Shown: in pieces, positions 48,424-60,820 of the stretch
Position numbering within the stretch: position 1 is the first letter of the stretch
How the letters are laid out: every line of letters begins with the position of its first letter
Source: Oreohelix idahoensis
Taxonomy: Eukaryota > Mollusca > Gastropoda > Stylommatophora > Oreohelicidae
Direction: 5' to 3'
DNA: 64,000 nucleotides
Assembly: GCA_024509875.1 (NCBI GenBank)
Contig: JAMPIV010012252.1
Coordinates: forward strand, 248,001-312,000
Program-made: the position numbers and the translations under genes
The notes under the pieces: generated by a model
The model's input: only the letters and a program-made list of their open reading frames with translations
What the model was told of the DNA's origin: nothing
The model's database searches: none

Positions 48424-51400
48424 GACAATGTTGCCAGAAAATGGAGTAGATTTCTCTGATTTTGTTACAAAAATACGTCGTACATTTACACGATGGGTTG
48501 AGTTGTCTCAGACTGAGAAAACATATGAAGGTCTAATGGACTTATTATTGCGAGATAAGGTTTTGTCATCTGTTAATGATTCTTTTCTTGCATTCCTTCA
48601 TGAGCGTAAGCCTAAAAACTTAAAAGATATGGAGGAATACTGTTGTCAGTATGCCACCGCGCATCCCCATGCTACAGTTAGCAATTCTAAAGTGAAAGAA
48701 GGGTTGCCAGCTGCTTCGGCAACACCATATGGCCCTAATTTCAAAAAAAAAGTTCAGGGTGCTCAACAAAACTGGAATAGGGGAAGTAATCAGAATTACA
48801 CTCAGAAGCGGAGTAATCCAACACATGATGGTTCTTCGTCTATGAATTGGAGACAAGATGGTAGTTCTCGTAATTTTAATGGTAATAATCTTAGACACTT
48901 TCGCAAGGGTTATCGTAATAATAACCATTCGAGCTTTCGAGATAATCATTCTCGACGTCAAGATTATGACGATGGTGAATTTAGAAACCGGGATTCAAAC
49001 CGGAATGATGATTACAATAGGCAATATGATAACAATTACAGGGGAAATGATAGTCGAAATAATTACAGGGGAAATGATAATCGAGGCAGACCTAGGTTTA
49101 ACAAAAAAAGACCTTTCCAACAGGCAAACTCTGCACAACAAGAGTTTGATGGAGCCTGTAATACAGTAAATGATAGTGGTAACTCTAGGGCTATCACTGG
49201 TTGTGCTTTCGATTTTGGGAGAGCAACTGAATGCCCCCAATGCTTAACATTGTTCGACTCATCTACTGTATCTACTCTAAGTTGTGGTCACCCTCTTCCT
49301 GCTCTACCTGCTACAGTTGCGCATGATGGGAGAGGATCTCTCATCTTACATAAAGGTCTAATAAATGATAGGCTAGTCTCAGTACTTTTCGATTCGGGAT
49401 GTACTACCGTCGGGGTTAGGGAGTCTCTGATAGATCCTTGCTGTGCCACTGGAAAAACAATCAAATGTGTTACATTTGGTGGTACTATGGAAAATTATCC
49501 TACTGCTATTATTAGGATTGACACTCCCTTCTTCACAGGAGATGTCCATGCATGTCTTCTTCCTAATCCTATTGCGGATCTTATAATCGGTCGTATTCAT
49601 GGGGTTAAGGAATGCACCCCGCAACAAATTTCTAGTTGGGAGAAAAAAAACATTCAAACGGTCAATGCAGTGGTGACAAGAGCTCAGGCTCTTAATCCCC
49701 CAACTTCATCGGATAATAGTAATGAAGTTGATAGCCAAGACGAGTACTTGGTGATTTCCCATGACTCGTTTCTTAAACGTCAAGAAGAGGATCCTTCTTT
49801 GAGGAAATTCTTCCTTCTTGCAAAGAAAGGGGATCCCAATCAAAATACGAATCACAAATCGTATATTACTATGAAGAATGGTATATTGGTACGGATGGTA
49901 CAACACTCGGACAAGTCTATGCACTCGCAAATTCTTGTGCCTAAGTGTATGAGAGCCTTAATTCTTCAGCATGCACACGATTCTCAGTGTGCTGGACACA
50001 TGGGGTTTTCCAGAACTAAAACTAGAGTCCTTGCGTCCTTCTTTTGGCCATTCGTGAATAAAGACATCCGAATTTATTGCCGATCTTGCAAAATTTGTCA
50101 AGAGGTCAAGTCTAAAGGTCCGAGACATGCTGCTCCTATTCAGGCTGCAGATATTCCGATTCGGCAGTTTCAGAAAATGGCTATAGACATCATTGGTCCG
50201 TTCAAGATTAAGTCAGCCAGAGGACACCAATTTATCCTCACTTGCGTGGACATGTGCACGCGTTGGCCAGAGGCTATTCCTCTGAAGAGCATATCAACTG
50301 TCGATATCGCTGATGCTCTTTGGCTCATATTTTCTCGTCTGGGATTCCCCGGAGAAATACTGTCGGACCACGGCACTCAGTTAATTTCGGACGTTATGTC
50401 TCAGGTAATGGCTACGCTAGACATTAAAAGGTCTCTCAGTAGTATTTATCATCCAATGTCCAATGGATTGGTAGAACGTCTTAACAGGACACTAAAGAAC
50501 TTACTTGGCAAGATAACGGAGGATCATCCGGAGGATTGGGAAAGGGTTTTACCTGCAGTCCTCTTTGCCTATAGAGAAGTTCCCAACGAGCATACAGGGT
50601 TTTCTCCTTTCGAACTTGTCTTTGGTGCGCAACCGCGCGGTCCGATGTCCTTGTTACACGATTTGATAACTTCTGATAATATTGACGATGATACACAATC
50701 GTCATATGAATATGTAATTTCTCTTAGAGAAAAGATTATCGAATCGTGCAGGTTAGCAACTTCATCTTCCGAATTTGCGAAAGAAAAAGCTAGGCGATTT
50801 GCTAACAAGAAAAGACGCCTACGTCAACTTTGTCCTGGAGACAAAGCATATGTCTTACTTCCCTCAAGAGAGAATAGACTTCTCATTTCATGGAAAGGTC
50901 CATACACTATAGTCTCCAAAATTTCCGATGTCGACTACATCGTCGATGTGGATGGAAAGCATAAAACCTTCCATATAAATATGCTAACAGAGTTTATTGA
51001 ACGTCCAGACTATTTGCAGCCTATTTTCCAGGCGATGGACGACTCTCCAGTCCAACATGGTCACATCTCATCCCTGTCCGTTATACAGGATGAGGAAACT
51101 ATTTTTTCGGACGTTAACTTACCTCTTCCTGCGATTCCACTGAATTCAACGGAATCGTGGAGGGACGTTACAATCTCTTCGAACTTGTCTTTTGAGGAGC
51201 AACGTCAAGTATCCTCTACGCTACAATCATATCAGGATGTCCTTACCGACATTCCTGGACACACAGATGTCATAGAACATGACATCATACTTACTGATCG
51301 TAATCCGATCAGAGTAAGACCATACCCAATACCTATTCATTTTCAAGCACAAGTCGAGAAAGAATTGGATGAAATGATTCAACTGCAAATAATTGAACCA

Positions 51401-51595
51401 TCCACTTCAGCTTATTCTTCGTCGATAGTTATTGTTCGAAAGAAAGACAATAACATACGTCTTTGCGTTGACTATCGCAAATTAAATCAAGTTACGAAGT
51501 TCGATGCTGAACCTATGCCATTATTAGATGATCTACTTATTAGACTTTCTAAAGCTAAATTCTTTACTAAACTAGACTTGTCGAAAGGTTATTGA
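48379..51595 (+). pseudogene. Element B Gag C-terminus, protease, integrase, RT start
   Basis: Open frame of over 1,000 codons after the frameshift. SCAN-like capsid segment (TRWVELSQTEKTYEGLMDLL, FLAFLHERKPKNLKDMEEYC) at 48490-48645; Asn/Arg/Asp/Gly-rich RNA-binding tract to about 49120; CPQC...LSCGHPLP at about 49232-49300; protease DSG at 49391; integrase HHCC about 49970-50105; catalytic D at 50186, D at 50366 and E at 50474; GPY module about 50895; RT from about 51410. TGG is TGA at 51593-51595 within KGYW, a single G-to-A change, which ends this stretch. No CCHC knuckle. Confidence 0.94.
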
Positions 51596-52570
51596 CAAGT
51601 CCCACTGACGGAACACGTCAAACCTCTCACTGCTTTTTCGACACCTAGGGGTCTGTTTCAATGGAATTTTATGCCTTTCGGGCTTATGAACGCCCCAGCG
51701 ACTTTCGTGCGCATGATGCGACGAATTCTATCAGATCGTGCAGATGTCATCGCATATTTAGACGACATCTGTCTTTTCAGCGATACCTGGGAAGAACACT
51801 ATTTGGGTCTAAAGGAATTGCTATCTACTCTACGTGAGCATAGTTTGACTGCAAAACCCTCTAAAGCTTTTGTTGGGTTTAGTGAAATTTCCTTCCTAGG
51901 TCATCGAGTTGGTCATGGTCTGTTAAAGACAGAGGACCAAAACATTTCGAAGATATTAAATATCTCGGTTCCGAAGACAAAAAAGCAAGTGCGTAGTCTC
52001 TTGGGATTGATACAATTCTATGGAAGATTCATTGAGAATCTGTCCTCCATTATGGCACCACTTTCATCGTTATTGAAAAAAGGTTCTCCTAATATGGTGC
52101 GTTGGTCCCAGGAATGCCAATCTTCATTGGATCAGGTTAAGAATTTGTTCTCATCTCATCCTATCTTAAGACTACCAACGATTAATAAGACTTTTGTTCT
52201 TCGTAGGGATGCCTCTTCCACTGGGATTGGAGCGGCGCTAATGCAGGAATATTCAGGAACTCTGCATCCTGTAATGTATATTTCTAGGAAGCTAAATGCG
52301 GCAGAAAGGAATTACTCGGTTTTAGACCGTGAATTGTTGGCTATGGTTTGGTCCATTCTTAAGCTACAAAGGTTCCTTCTGGGCGCGCATTTCTTTATGG
52401 AAACCGACCAAAAAGCTCTTACGGCTATGCAAAGTAAGGATTTGAAGAGCTCGAGATCTACTCGTTATGCTATTGCTCTTCAGCCTTTCCATTTCACGGT
52501 GCGAGCTATCCGTGGTTCGGATAATGTGATGGCGGACATATTGTCCAGATGCCCACATGATTCCAGTTAA
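51596..52570 (+). pseudogene. Element B RT palm and RNase H
   Basis: Continues the same frame after the TGA. MPFGLMNAPATF, active site YLDD at 51755-51766, FLGHRVGHG, then RNase H with LRRDASSTGIG (Arg before the Asp where C and D have Ser), DRELLAMVW, ETDQKAL and GSDNVMADILSRCPHDSS, stop at 52570. Apart from the upstream TGA this part looks functional. Confidence 0.92.
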
Positions 52571-53029
52571 ATCGTGTGTCCTAGTTTTTCCTGATACACT
52601 TTCGGACTTAGGTCTGTACATAATATCATAATATGTTGTAATACAAATGTATTTGGATGATGTTTAGATAATTTAACAAATTTCATTTTGTCCATCCATC
52701 AGTGATATGTTGCTAATATAGCATTGTAATTCATGACATTTGTATATTGCTATAATTATAGTATTTAGTAATGATTGATATATGATTGGTATTGCCAGCA
52801 ACTTAGGTTTCTTTAATGGTACCCCTTAGTTTGTTTGGCTTAAAGGAGATATTTTCTCCTATGTTGGGAGATGATTTGTATCCTCTTCAGACGCTTTGTT
52901 TATGCGTCTATTGTACCTGATATTAGGTTCATTTTTTCATGAGCACATAAGTGATACTTGTGCAATCTTGCTCATGGACATATTTTAAAAAAAAATTTCA
53001 TTTTTTTTTACAGGGGGGTGGTAGTAATA
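52571..53029 (+). other. Element B 3' untranslated region and polypurine tract
   Basis: Non-coding. It ends with CAGGGGGGTGGTAGTAATA (53011-53029) directly before the 3' LTR. Confidence 0.82.
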
Positions 53030-54181
53030 TGTTGCTGTCATTTTTGACGGAGTCATCTGTCAAGTTATTTGCTTATGTTTTTATCATAAGAATAATTGTG
53101 TCTTTACCTGCGATGTCAGGTTGATTAGGGGTTGTCTTCCCTTGTTTATTCATTCATTGTGTTTGACCTTTAGGGTCAGAGGTAGACAGTTCGGGCGTAT
53201 GCCTATGGGCAGGTTTTTTTAAGCGGCAGTTGAGTTAGACTTCCGGCAAGCCGGGAAGTGTCCTGGTTTCTGAAGGGACGAGAGTCCATTGTGTTTTTCG
53301 GGAAGAATCTTCGAAGTGACTGCACTGGCAGTTTTCCCCAGTGAATCTCTGTGCGTTGGAATGACAGCAGAGTTCCTTGTTAAGTTCTGTGGACTCGGGT
53401 ACAGGTAATACCGACTTTTTCCATTACTATGCTTTCGGTAGCAGAACATGTTAGAAGATTGCCTAGTCTGTGAACTGCAGCTCACCGGTCCTCCATTTCA
53501 GAACTTATATGTTGTGCTCAAGGTAGCCATTCAAGACTATTAGTCTTCATACCATCCAGAAATCCAGTGACGAAGATATATTGTGGGAACCGCAGATTGG
53601 CGGAATTTATGTCTACAATAAGCATTACTGCAGGGTTGATGGTAACCTGCTTATCAGAAGTACACAGCCGACGTCAGAACGAGGCCTGTGTTTTCGGCTA
53701 TTATACTACAGCCTGATAATGTGCAATTGGCGGGGAATGCCAAGTTGCACCTATGTGTCAAAGTGATTAAGGGATCTGACGCGTTTAGTCAGTAATCCCA
53801 GGGCGACGCCACGAACTGTCCTTATTGAAGAACATTGTATTGACCATGCACGAATATTCAAATGTTTACCAGCTTGATGAATGCCTAATGTATACCTATC
53901 GATTTCCGGTCAGCATGACCTTGTTTACAATGACTGTTCCTGTTGATACCATGTGTGTTCTCGTCAATAAATGTTTTGAAACGTGTCTGCAGTGTCCAAG
54001 CATCCTTGACTACTGCATGTGAGTGTATGGGTTGCAGGGTCTACATACATACGAGCCTAAACACATTCGCGCCTTCATTCGCACCCACACTCAGTTCATC
54101 ATCCGCTAGCACTACACACCTAACAACATGTATACTGTCTTGGGCCAGTGATCACCTCAACAAGAGAAAAGTACAGTTACA
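53030..54181 (+). repeat. Element B 3' LTR
   Basis: 1152 bp, the same length as the 5' LTR, followed by CTCCC (54182-54186). Visible differences include GTATGCCTATG against ATATGCCCATG near 53196 and two substitutions near 54107-54116. Confidence 0.96.
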
Positions 54182-54471
54182 CTCCCATTTCTTGGCTTCA
54201 ATTTCCAGTCTTTTGTCTTCTCTCTGAGCTTCCAGTCTTTTGTCTTCTCTCTCAGCTTCCAGTCTTTTGGCTTCTCTTTCAGCTTCCAGTCTTTTGGCTT
54301 CTCTTTAAGCTTCCAGTCTTTTGGCTTCTGCCTCTAATTGCAACTTTCTTTCTTCCCTATCCATGTGTTTGTCCACTTCTGTTGTGACATACTGAGTGAG
54401 AGCATCACCTGTCAAATTTAATTCCTTACCCATCTGCATGATCGCAGTCCTGAACTTCACTAGATCAGCCA
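54182..54471 (-). pseudogene. Element A Gag N-terminus
   Basis: Likely true start of A gag: ATG at 54471, reading MADLVKFRTAIMQMGKELNL. Tandem repeats follow (EAKRLEAERE, EDKRLEAQRE) that should form a coiled coil. TAA at 54305-54307 breaks one repeat where the others have GAA, a single-base nonsense change. After the stop the frame runs to 54182 and resumes in frame at 44851. Cut off from the rest by element B. Confidence 0.87.
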
Positions 54472-54766
54472 TGGCGTTACTTAGAGAGGGTATGTATAGT
54501 TACTATAACCAAATATTTTAATTAAACTTAATTAATTTAAATGAACAAATAAATTTCCGTGCAACTTTGTGAGCATCAACTATTTACTGAGTACTAAATG
54601 GTACTCCTCCTACGAAAATAATTTTGTAAAAATCCTATAATGATTTTCTCAAAATAAAATTTATTTTCTTATGTTACCTATGGGTGGCACAAGATAGAGT
54701 GTAGATAGATGAATAGACTAAGTATGGCTCAAGATATACAGAAATATCCCAGGAACGAGCCCCCAG
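54472..54766 (-). other. Element A 5' leader with tRNA-Pro-like primer site
   Basis: Short leader of about 295 bp. One base after the 5' LTR the coding strand reads TGGGGGCTCGT then TCCTGGGAT, which resembles the primer-binding site complementary to the 3' end of tRNA-Pro over the first 11 bases. Confidence 0.72.
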
Positions 54767-56055
<1,289 letters not shown>

Positions 56056-56060
56056 ATGTA

Positions 56061-56519
56061 GAACTAGTAAACTGTATAAAGCTGTGTGTTGTAAATAGCG
56101 AGTTATGAATACATGCCTCGGTTACAGACCTAAGGGTACACACACCCTAGTGTCAAAGATACCCAATGAATCGGGGCACAAGATTTTCTAATCCCTAAAC
56201 GTTCACTGGCTCAACAAGGATATATAAAAAACTTCGTGCACAACTAAGTGCGAAAATAGTGTTAGATACAATAAAACTAAGTCGCAACAGTGCTGCGCCA
56301 TTTCTTGTAAAAATAACATTTAATACTCGACTTCAAATTACTACCTTGAAACTATTTATAATACTATAGATTTACACGGTGTTGCGTGAGTTAAAAAAAA
56401 TAACAACTGAACTTTTAATATATCGCCTGATTGCGATACATCTGAGCCACCATTATTATCTGAGCAACCAGGAATAACCCTCCGCGGTTAATTCTCGGAT
56501 TAACCAAATGACAACTGTA
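56061..56519. other. Unassigned sequence right of element A
   Basis: About 460 bp, nothing recognised. Confidence 0.5.
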
Positions 56520-56785
56520 CATCTTACCTCCAGCATATCTACTCCAATCATGTCTTCCATTGTACCTCTCACCTCCAGCACATCCATTCCAATTATCCAA
56601 ACAAGTCATGCCATCCACCATACCTCTCACTCCTAACACATTCACTCCAATAATGTCCCCCGTTGTCTCTCTTACCTCCAGCACATTTACTCCAGTCATG
56701 TCCTCTGTTATATCTCTATTCAACTATACATTTCACCTCCAGCACATTTACTCCAGTCATGACTTTTTTTTTTTTTTTTTTTTAG
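56520..56785. repeat. Degenerate minisatellite and poly-T
   Basis: Imperfect units of CCTCCAGCACATTTACTCCA plus TCATGTCCTC-type sequence, at spacings of roughly 45-60 bp, followed by a T-run at 56764-56783. The T-run could be the inverted tail of an old retroposon. Confidence 0.75.
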
Positions 56786-57354
56786 CAAGGGAAGGGGAGG
56801 GGTTTAAACAACAAAATTGCGACCGCTGATCTTTTTGAATCCTTTTTTTCTAATGGTAAATCCATTGACATTGTGACCCACGATTAATGTTAAGGGAAAC
56901 AATACAATTAATGTATAACTTTCATTGCCAAAAACATTGTTGAGTCCCCTGTATCTGTAGAGGACAAATCTACAGACGTTCTAAAATATACAGTACTGTA
57001 GAAAAGATTACGTACAAAACTGACACGTCATCATTAACTAATCACTGGAAAACCACACAACCATCGAACAGGACAACGCCTGCTCACCAAAAATATCAAG
57101 CAACCACTTGAACGTCTTTACGAGTCAGAAGTCAACTTCCAACTGACTTTCAAATTAACTTTTTAGTTGAACGCATCACAGGATGACTTATCCGATAACA
57201 GAGCTATAATCACATGACATATCGTGATTTAGCGCTCACAACTACGTAACATGATGATAGCTCATTGCCAACAAGGCTATTTGATTTTAGCTCGGCATCT
57301 GATCTATTACATTTAACTATCGGTTTTAATTTGTTTTTAAGGACTATCTTCATT
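56786..57354. other. Unassigned AT-rich sequence
   Basis: About 570 bp with no supported feature. Confidence 0.5.
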
Positions 57355-57806
57355 GCACACGGAAAACTTCATCAATACTCCAATTTCCCCCCTTAGATCA
57401 CACAAGGAGGATCTCAGCACAGTGCACGAACTCCGTAGCACCGGCGAGAATCCCAATGTGTGTATAGGAATCACACATTCTATAAATATTTTTGTGGTGG
57501 GTAGATTTCTAATTTTTAAGATTTGCCAGGGCAGCGGTCTTATGGCCTACTCTTTACGATTTCCAACTGCCGTGGGATTTTTAACGTGCGCAACTTGTAC
57601 ACGGGACCCCCTATTTTTTCGCCCTTATCTGAGAAGGCTAGGCATCCGATCTCCCTACCCGGGAGACCAGGGGGAGTGTGCCATCATAAAGACCACTGGT
57701 TCTGAAAATAAATTTCCATGAATTAAATTACCTCTACTGGGAATCGAACTAGGTACCTCTAGAATTCGAGGTGGACGCCATACCTCTTAGCTACTCCAAC
57801 CCCCAC
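57355..57806 (-). mobile_element. tRNA-derived SINE (minus strand)
   Basis: At the right end the minus strand reads like a tRNA: TAGCTAAGAGGTATGG (A-box) at about 57778-57793 and GTTCGATTCCC (B-box) at 57739-57749. The body includes GCACGTTAAAAATCCCACGG (minus strand), a phrase resembling one I associate with invertebrate SINE bodies. The left edge is approximate. Not a tRNA gene. Confidence 0.6.
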
Positions 57807-58349
57807 ATTTAACTATGCTTTTTGCGATGCACAGGTGAGTAACTTTCGCCATAAGACATACTGTGGTAGTCGCATAAAATATATGTTGTATGTGTTGATG
57901 GTGCAAAGACTACAAAGTAAGCGGAAAATTAATCCATGAAACAAACACACGAGTCGATCAGTTAAACAAAATAATTGAACCATTCTTTAAAATGTCAGAA
58001 CTTACAGAATGATCAATATAATCTTTTTTTCTCGGACGTAACGGCTAAACATTTAATCAGATTATGTGATATAAATAATTTTATAATATCTGATTGAAAC
58101 ATATTGTTTAATTAAAAATATGTTTGCTAGCAAACGTCTGTCTGAAAAGTACAGTCTGTTCTGTTTATGAAACGTCTGTCAGCGATTGACATAAAGTGTA
58201 GATCTTAACAAAAGTGTTATGTTCAAAAAGGTCTGTCAGTAGTGGCAAACTGAATGTTAACATAAGACTTTTAAAAATAAGTATGTTAGCAAAATGTAAA
58301 CCTGGTGGAAAAATTGTGTCTGCCTACAGAAGTCTGCTAGTAACAGCCT
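57807..58349. other. Unassigned AT-rich sequence
   Basis: About 540 bp. Nothing recognised. Confidence 0.5.
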
Positions 58350-58610
58350 GCCTGTTTAAAGGTAAAGGCATTCCTAGAGCAGATACTGCCTTAGTGAAGT
58401 GAAGCGTTAGAGACTTCACTTTACTAGGTCTAACTTCATGAGATGGAGTGACAAGTTCTCTTCCTCGATGCCTTTGGCTTTCTTAGCTTAATAGCAATAA
58501 CTGTTACCCATTTACAGCTGGGTACACTGGAACGTGACGCTATCAGGTTTTGAACCCGAACCTGGTAAGTTTACCATGAGAGGCAAGCATTCTAATTGCT
58601 GTACCTATTT
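58350..58610 (-). mobile_element. tRNA-derived SINE of another family (minus strand)
   Basis: The minus strand contains a B-box-like GGGTTCAAAACC at about 58544-58556 and an A-box-like TAGAATGCTTGCCTCTC upstream of it (58575-58592). The body has ACCCATTTACAGCTGGGTA at 58506-58524, an inverted-repeat phrase I recall from invertebrate SINEs. Edges uncertain. Confidence 0.55.
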
Positions 58611-59210
58611 ACAGAACATAAATTTCTTTTCAAAATGTTTGTTCATTTTTCTGCTGCAAAGAAGTTTGTATGTATGTCAACAACTGCGTCGATTGGGAAC
58701 TAGTCAAATAAAAATGTTAATAAAAACAAATTCTCACAAATTCAAGCTTCATACCGGGCTTAGCCAAACAACTTACTGTAGTGGCAGGCAACCCAGGCGT
58801 AGCCAAGCTCTCTAAACATTTACAAAGCTATGCATGTTTTCAGGTTTTGGAATATGTATCATTTAGAATAAGTGCAACATCTGCAACTTGTGTCTCTGCC
58901 GAGCACTCTGATTACTGCGGTTCCATCAACTATCCTTTTTTTTTTTTAAATTAGAGTTTTCCCTAGTTTTGTTGAGTTTTGTTCATCCCTGACTCTACGT
59001 CAGTCGGTTATATTTAGGCGCATGTCCAAATACAAAAACAAACCTTGTGGTTTTGGTCAAAACTGAAACTGAGCGGTGGAAAATTCAAAGTATATGATAT
59101 TTTACGGAATGTTAATTTCACTTCAAACAAACGTTCGCATTCTTATCTCACGCAGCTCATCATTAAAGTGACTTTTTAAAGCTAGCTCGTAGGGCAAAGT
59201 CTTTTACAAA
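58611..59210. other. Unassigned AT-rich sequence
   Basis: About 600 bp with no supported feature. A T-run lies at 58936-58946. Confidence 0.5.
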
Positions 59211-60820
59211 CAGGGGGTATGATGTGCTGGTGTTGTGGGTAGTGGGTTTCCCCCCTTGCTTCACCCTAGGCCTAGTGAATTCTGGTTCATGAAAGGAGCG
59301 ACCATTGCGGTGTTAGTCTCTTGGCTTAGCAAAACCTCTCATACCCCAAGATCGTTGTGCGTGGTGAAGAGCCACACCCTCCTCGAGGTAGTCCTGGTAA
59401 CTGAGGGTGCGAATCCTCAGGCTAAACACAACGGATCTAGAGGAGCAAACCTCGATAATAAAACCGGTGCACTACACCGTACACGCCCTCTGTGGGTGGG
59501 AAGGAGCAAGATGGATACTGAACAAGTCTTGTGAGTGGGAACGAGTGTGGACTGCTCCCTGAAGATCGGAACCCATCGTACAGGCACAGAGACTCAGGAC
59601 TTGACGATCCTATTGCCTTCAACTCTTGGTCACATGCCTAGAGCCTCGGAGAACTCGGCGTAACCAGCAGGCAATTTGGTGGCGGGGAAAGAGCACTGTG
59701 AGCCCTACCTTGGCTACGTATCACAAGGAGACGCAGAAACACCCCCTTTATCTCTCCCAGAGCTGGCACAGTACACTTCTGGCTTCTACCCGGGGCGGTA
59801 GGAAATCCACATCAAACCTGGCAGAGCAAGTCCTCCATCAGATGCGGCCGATGCTGGGCCCACTGGCGCGTGGACACGTCCCGATCCCCATCGAGACTTG
59901 CACGGGGAGCCCACCCCGGCTCAAAAAAGCAGAGAAGGCCACTCTCCAAACCTCCGATGTCTTGCGGGCAGTGTTAGGATGTGCAAGAACATGGACAGGA
60001 AGACTCCACAACTTCCCCACTGAAGACACGCCCACGGCGACCGTTGCCTCAATTGGCTGTGTGTGGTGTACCCGGAAACGGGGCCTCATAGTACTGAGGC
60101 ACAGTTAAGTCCCCGATGTCACTTATCGGTGCAGAGTTGAGAGAAATGGCTGAGCATCACAATCCCCCCTGTGTTGCAGCATGATGAGAACCCAGCATTG
60201 CACACTGAGCTTGGGGGGATCACTTGGGCACCAGACTTAATACTGGCTCTTGACTGGATGGCCGCATGCAGGAGATTTCTACAATAGAGGGTTGGCAGGT
60301 GGTGGGTATCTGGAAGTGGCTCTGTGCAGGACGTGAGGATTCCTTGGGAGAGCCCAGAACCAGAGCACAGCATTGTGCAAGCTCTGCATAGTTGGAGAGC
60401 CCCCTGGATGATGGGGAATGCACAGTGTGCTACCCCACCTATCCCCAACTGCTAACTTAGAACTAGAAGTGGGGTCCTCTGTATGCATGCCAGGCCAGGA
60501 TAAAATGCCTGGGAAAGAGACTGGAGCTCAGAACTCCCTAACTCAAAGTTGCAGGATGGCAGAAAAGCCATGGGAAAGACAGGGCTATTTTGAAGATAAC
60601 GCAACCATATTTTCACCATACGAGCTCGGACGCCGCCTCGGTAAACAAGGTCCGCGCAGAGCAGTGACACCCCCAGGCTGCTTGCGAATAGTCTACTACT
60701 GGGAACATAAACAGATTAGGGATGAGCCCACTCTCCCGTTGAACAGGTGCTAAAGTCATAGATACTGGGCCAGAAGGCGCACCGGAAACCACAGTATCAT
60801 GCAACTCGCTTTTTTTTTCT
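59211..60820 (+). other. Probable 5' leader / ORF1 region of LINE
   Basis: Base composition changes at about 59210 to markedly more GC-rich DNA and stays so into the LINE ORF, suggesting one unit. Open stretches (for example 59626-60108) have no recognisable domain, no CCHC knuckle, and stops break each frame. Either a decayed ORF1 or a long leader. I cannot decide. Confidence 0.4.

Larger units (their letters stand above)
44852..54181 (+). mobile_element. Element B: complete Gmr1-like Gypsy element nested in A gag
   Basis: Plus-strand element with two 1152-bp LTRs (44852-46003 and 53030-54181) that differ at roughly five positions, and a perfect 5-bp target duplication CTCCC (44847-44851 and 54182-54186). 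Order: LTR, leader, gag, Cys/His cluster, protease, integrase, RT, RNase H, polypurine tract, LTR. Lesions: TAA at 48040, one extra A in an A-run at about 48379-48386, and TGG to TGA in RT at 51593. Close relative of D (inverted orientation) and cousin of C. Confidence 0.96.

Noticed and set aside
48360..48430. Programmed frameshift between two Gag parts of B
   Set aside because: D and C keep a single frame here with seven A. The extra A in B lies in the middle of a conserved capsid helix, so it is a lesion.
59626..60108. 160-codon frame as LINE ORF1
   Set aside because: No recognisable ORF1 domain or CCHC motif, and neighbouring frames are equally open in this GC-richer stretch. Left as unassigned leader.
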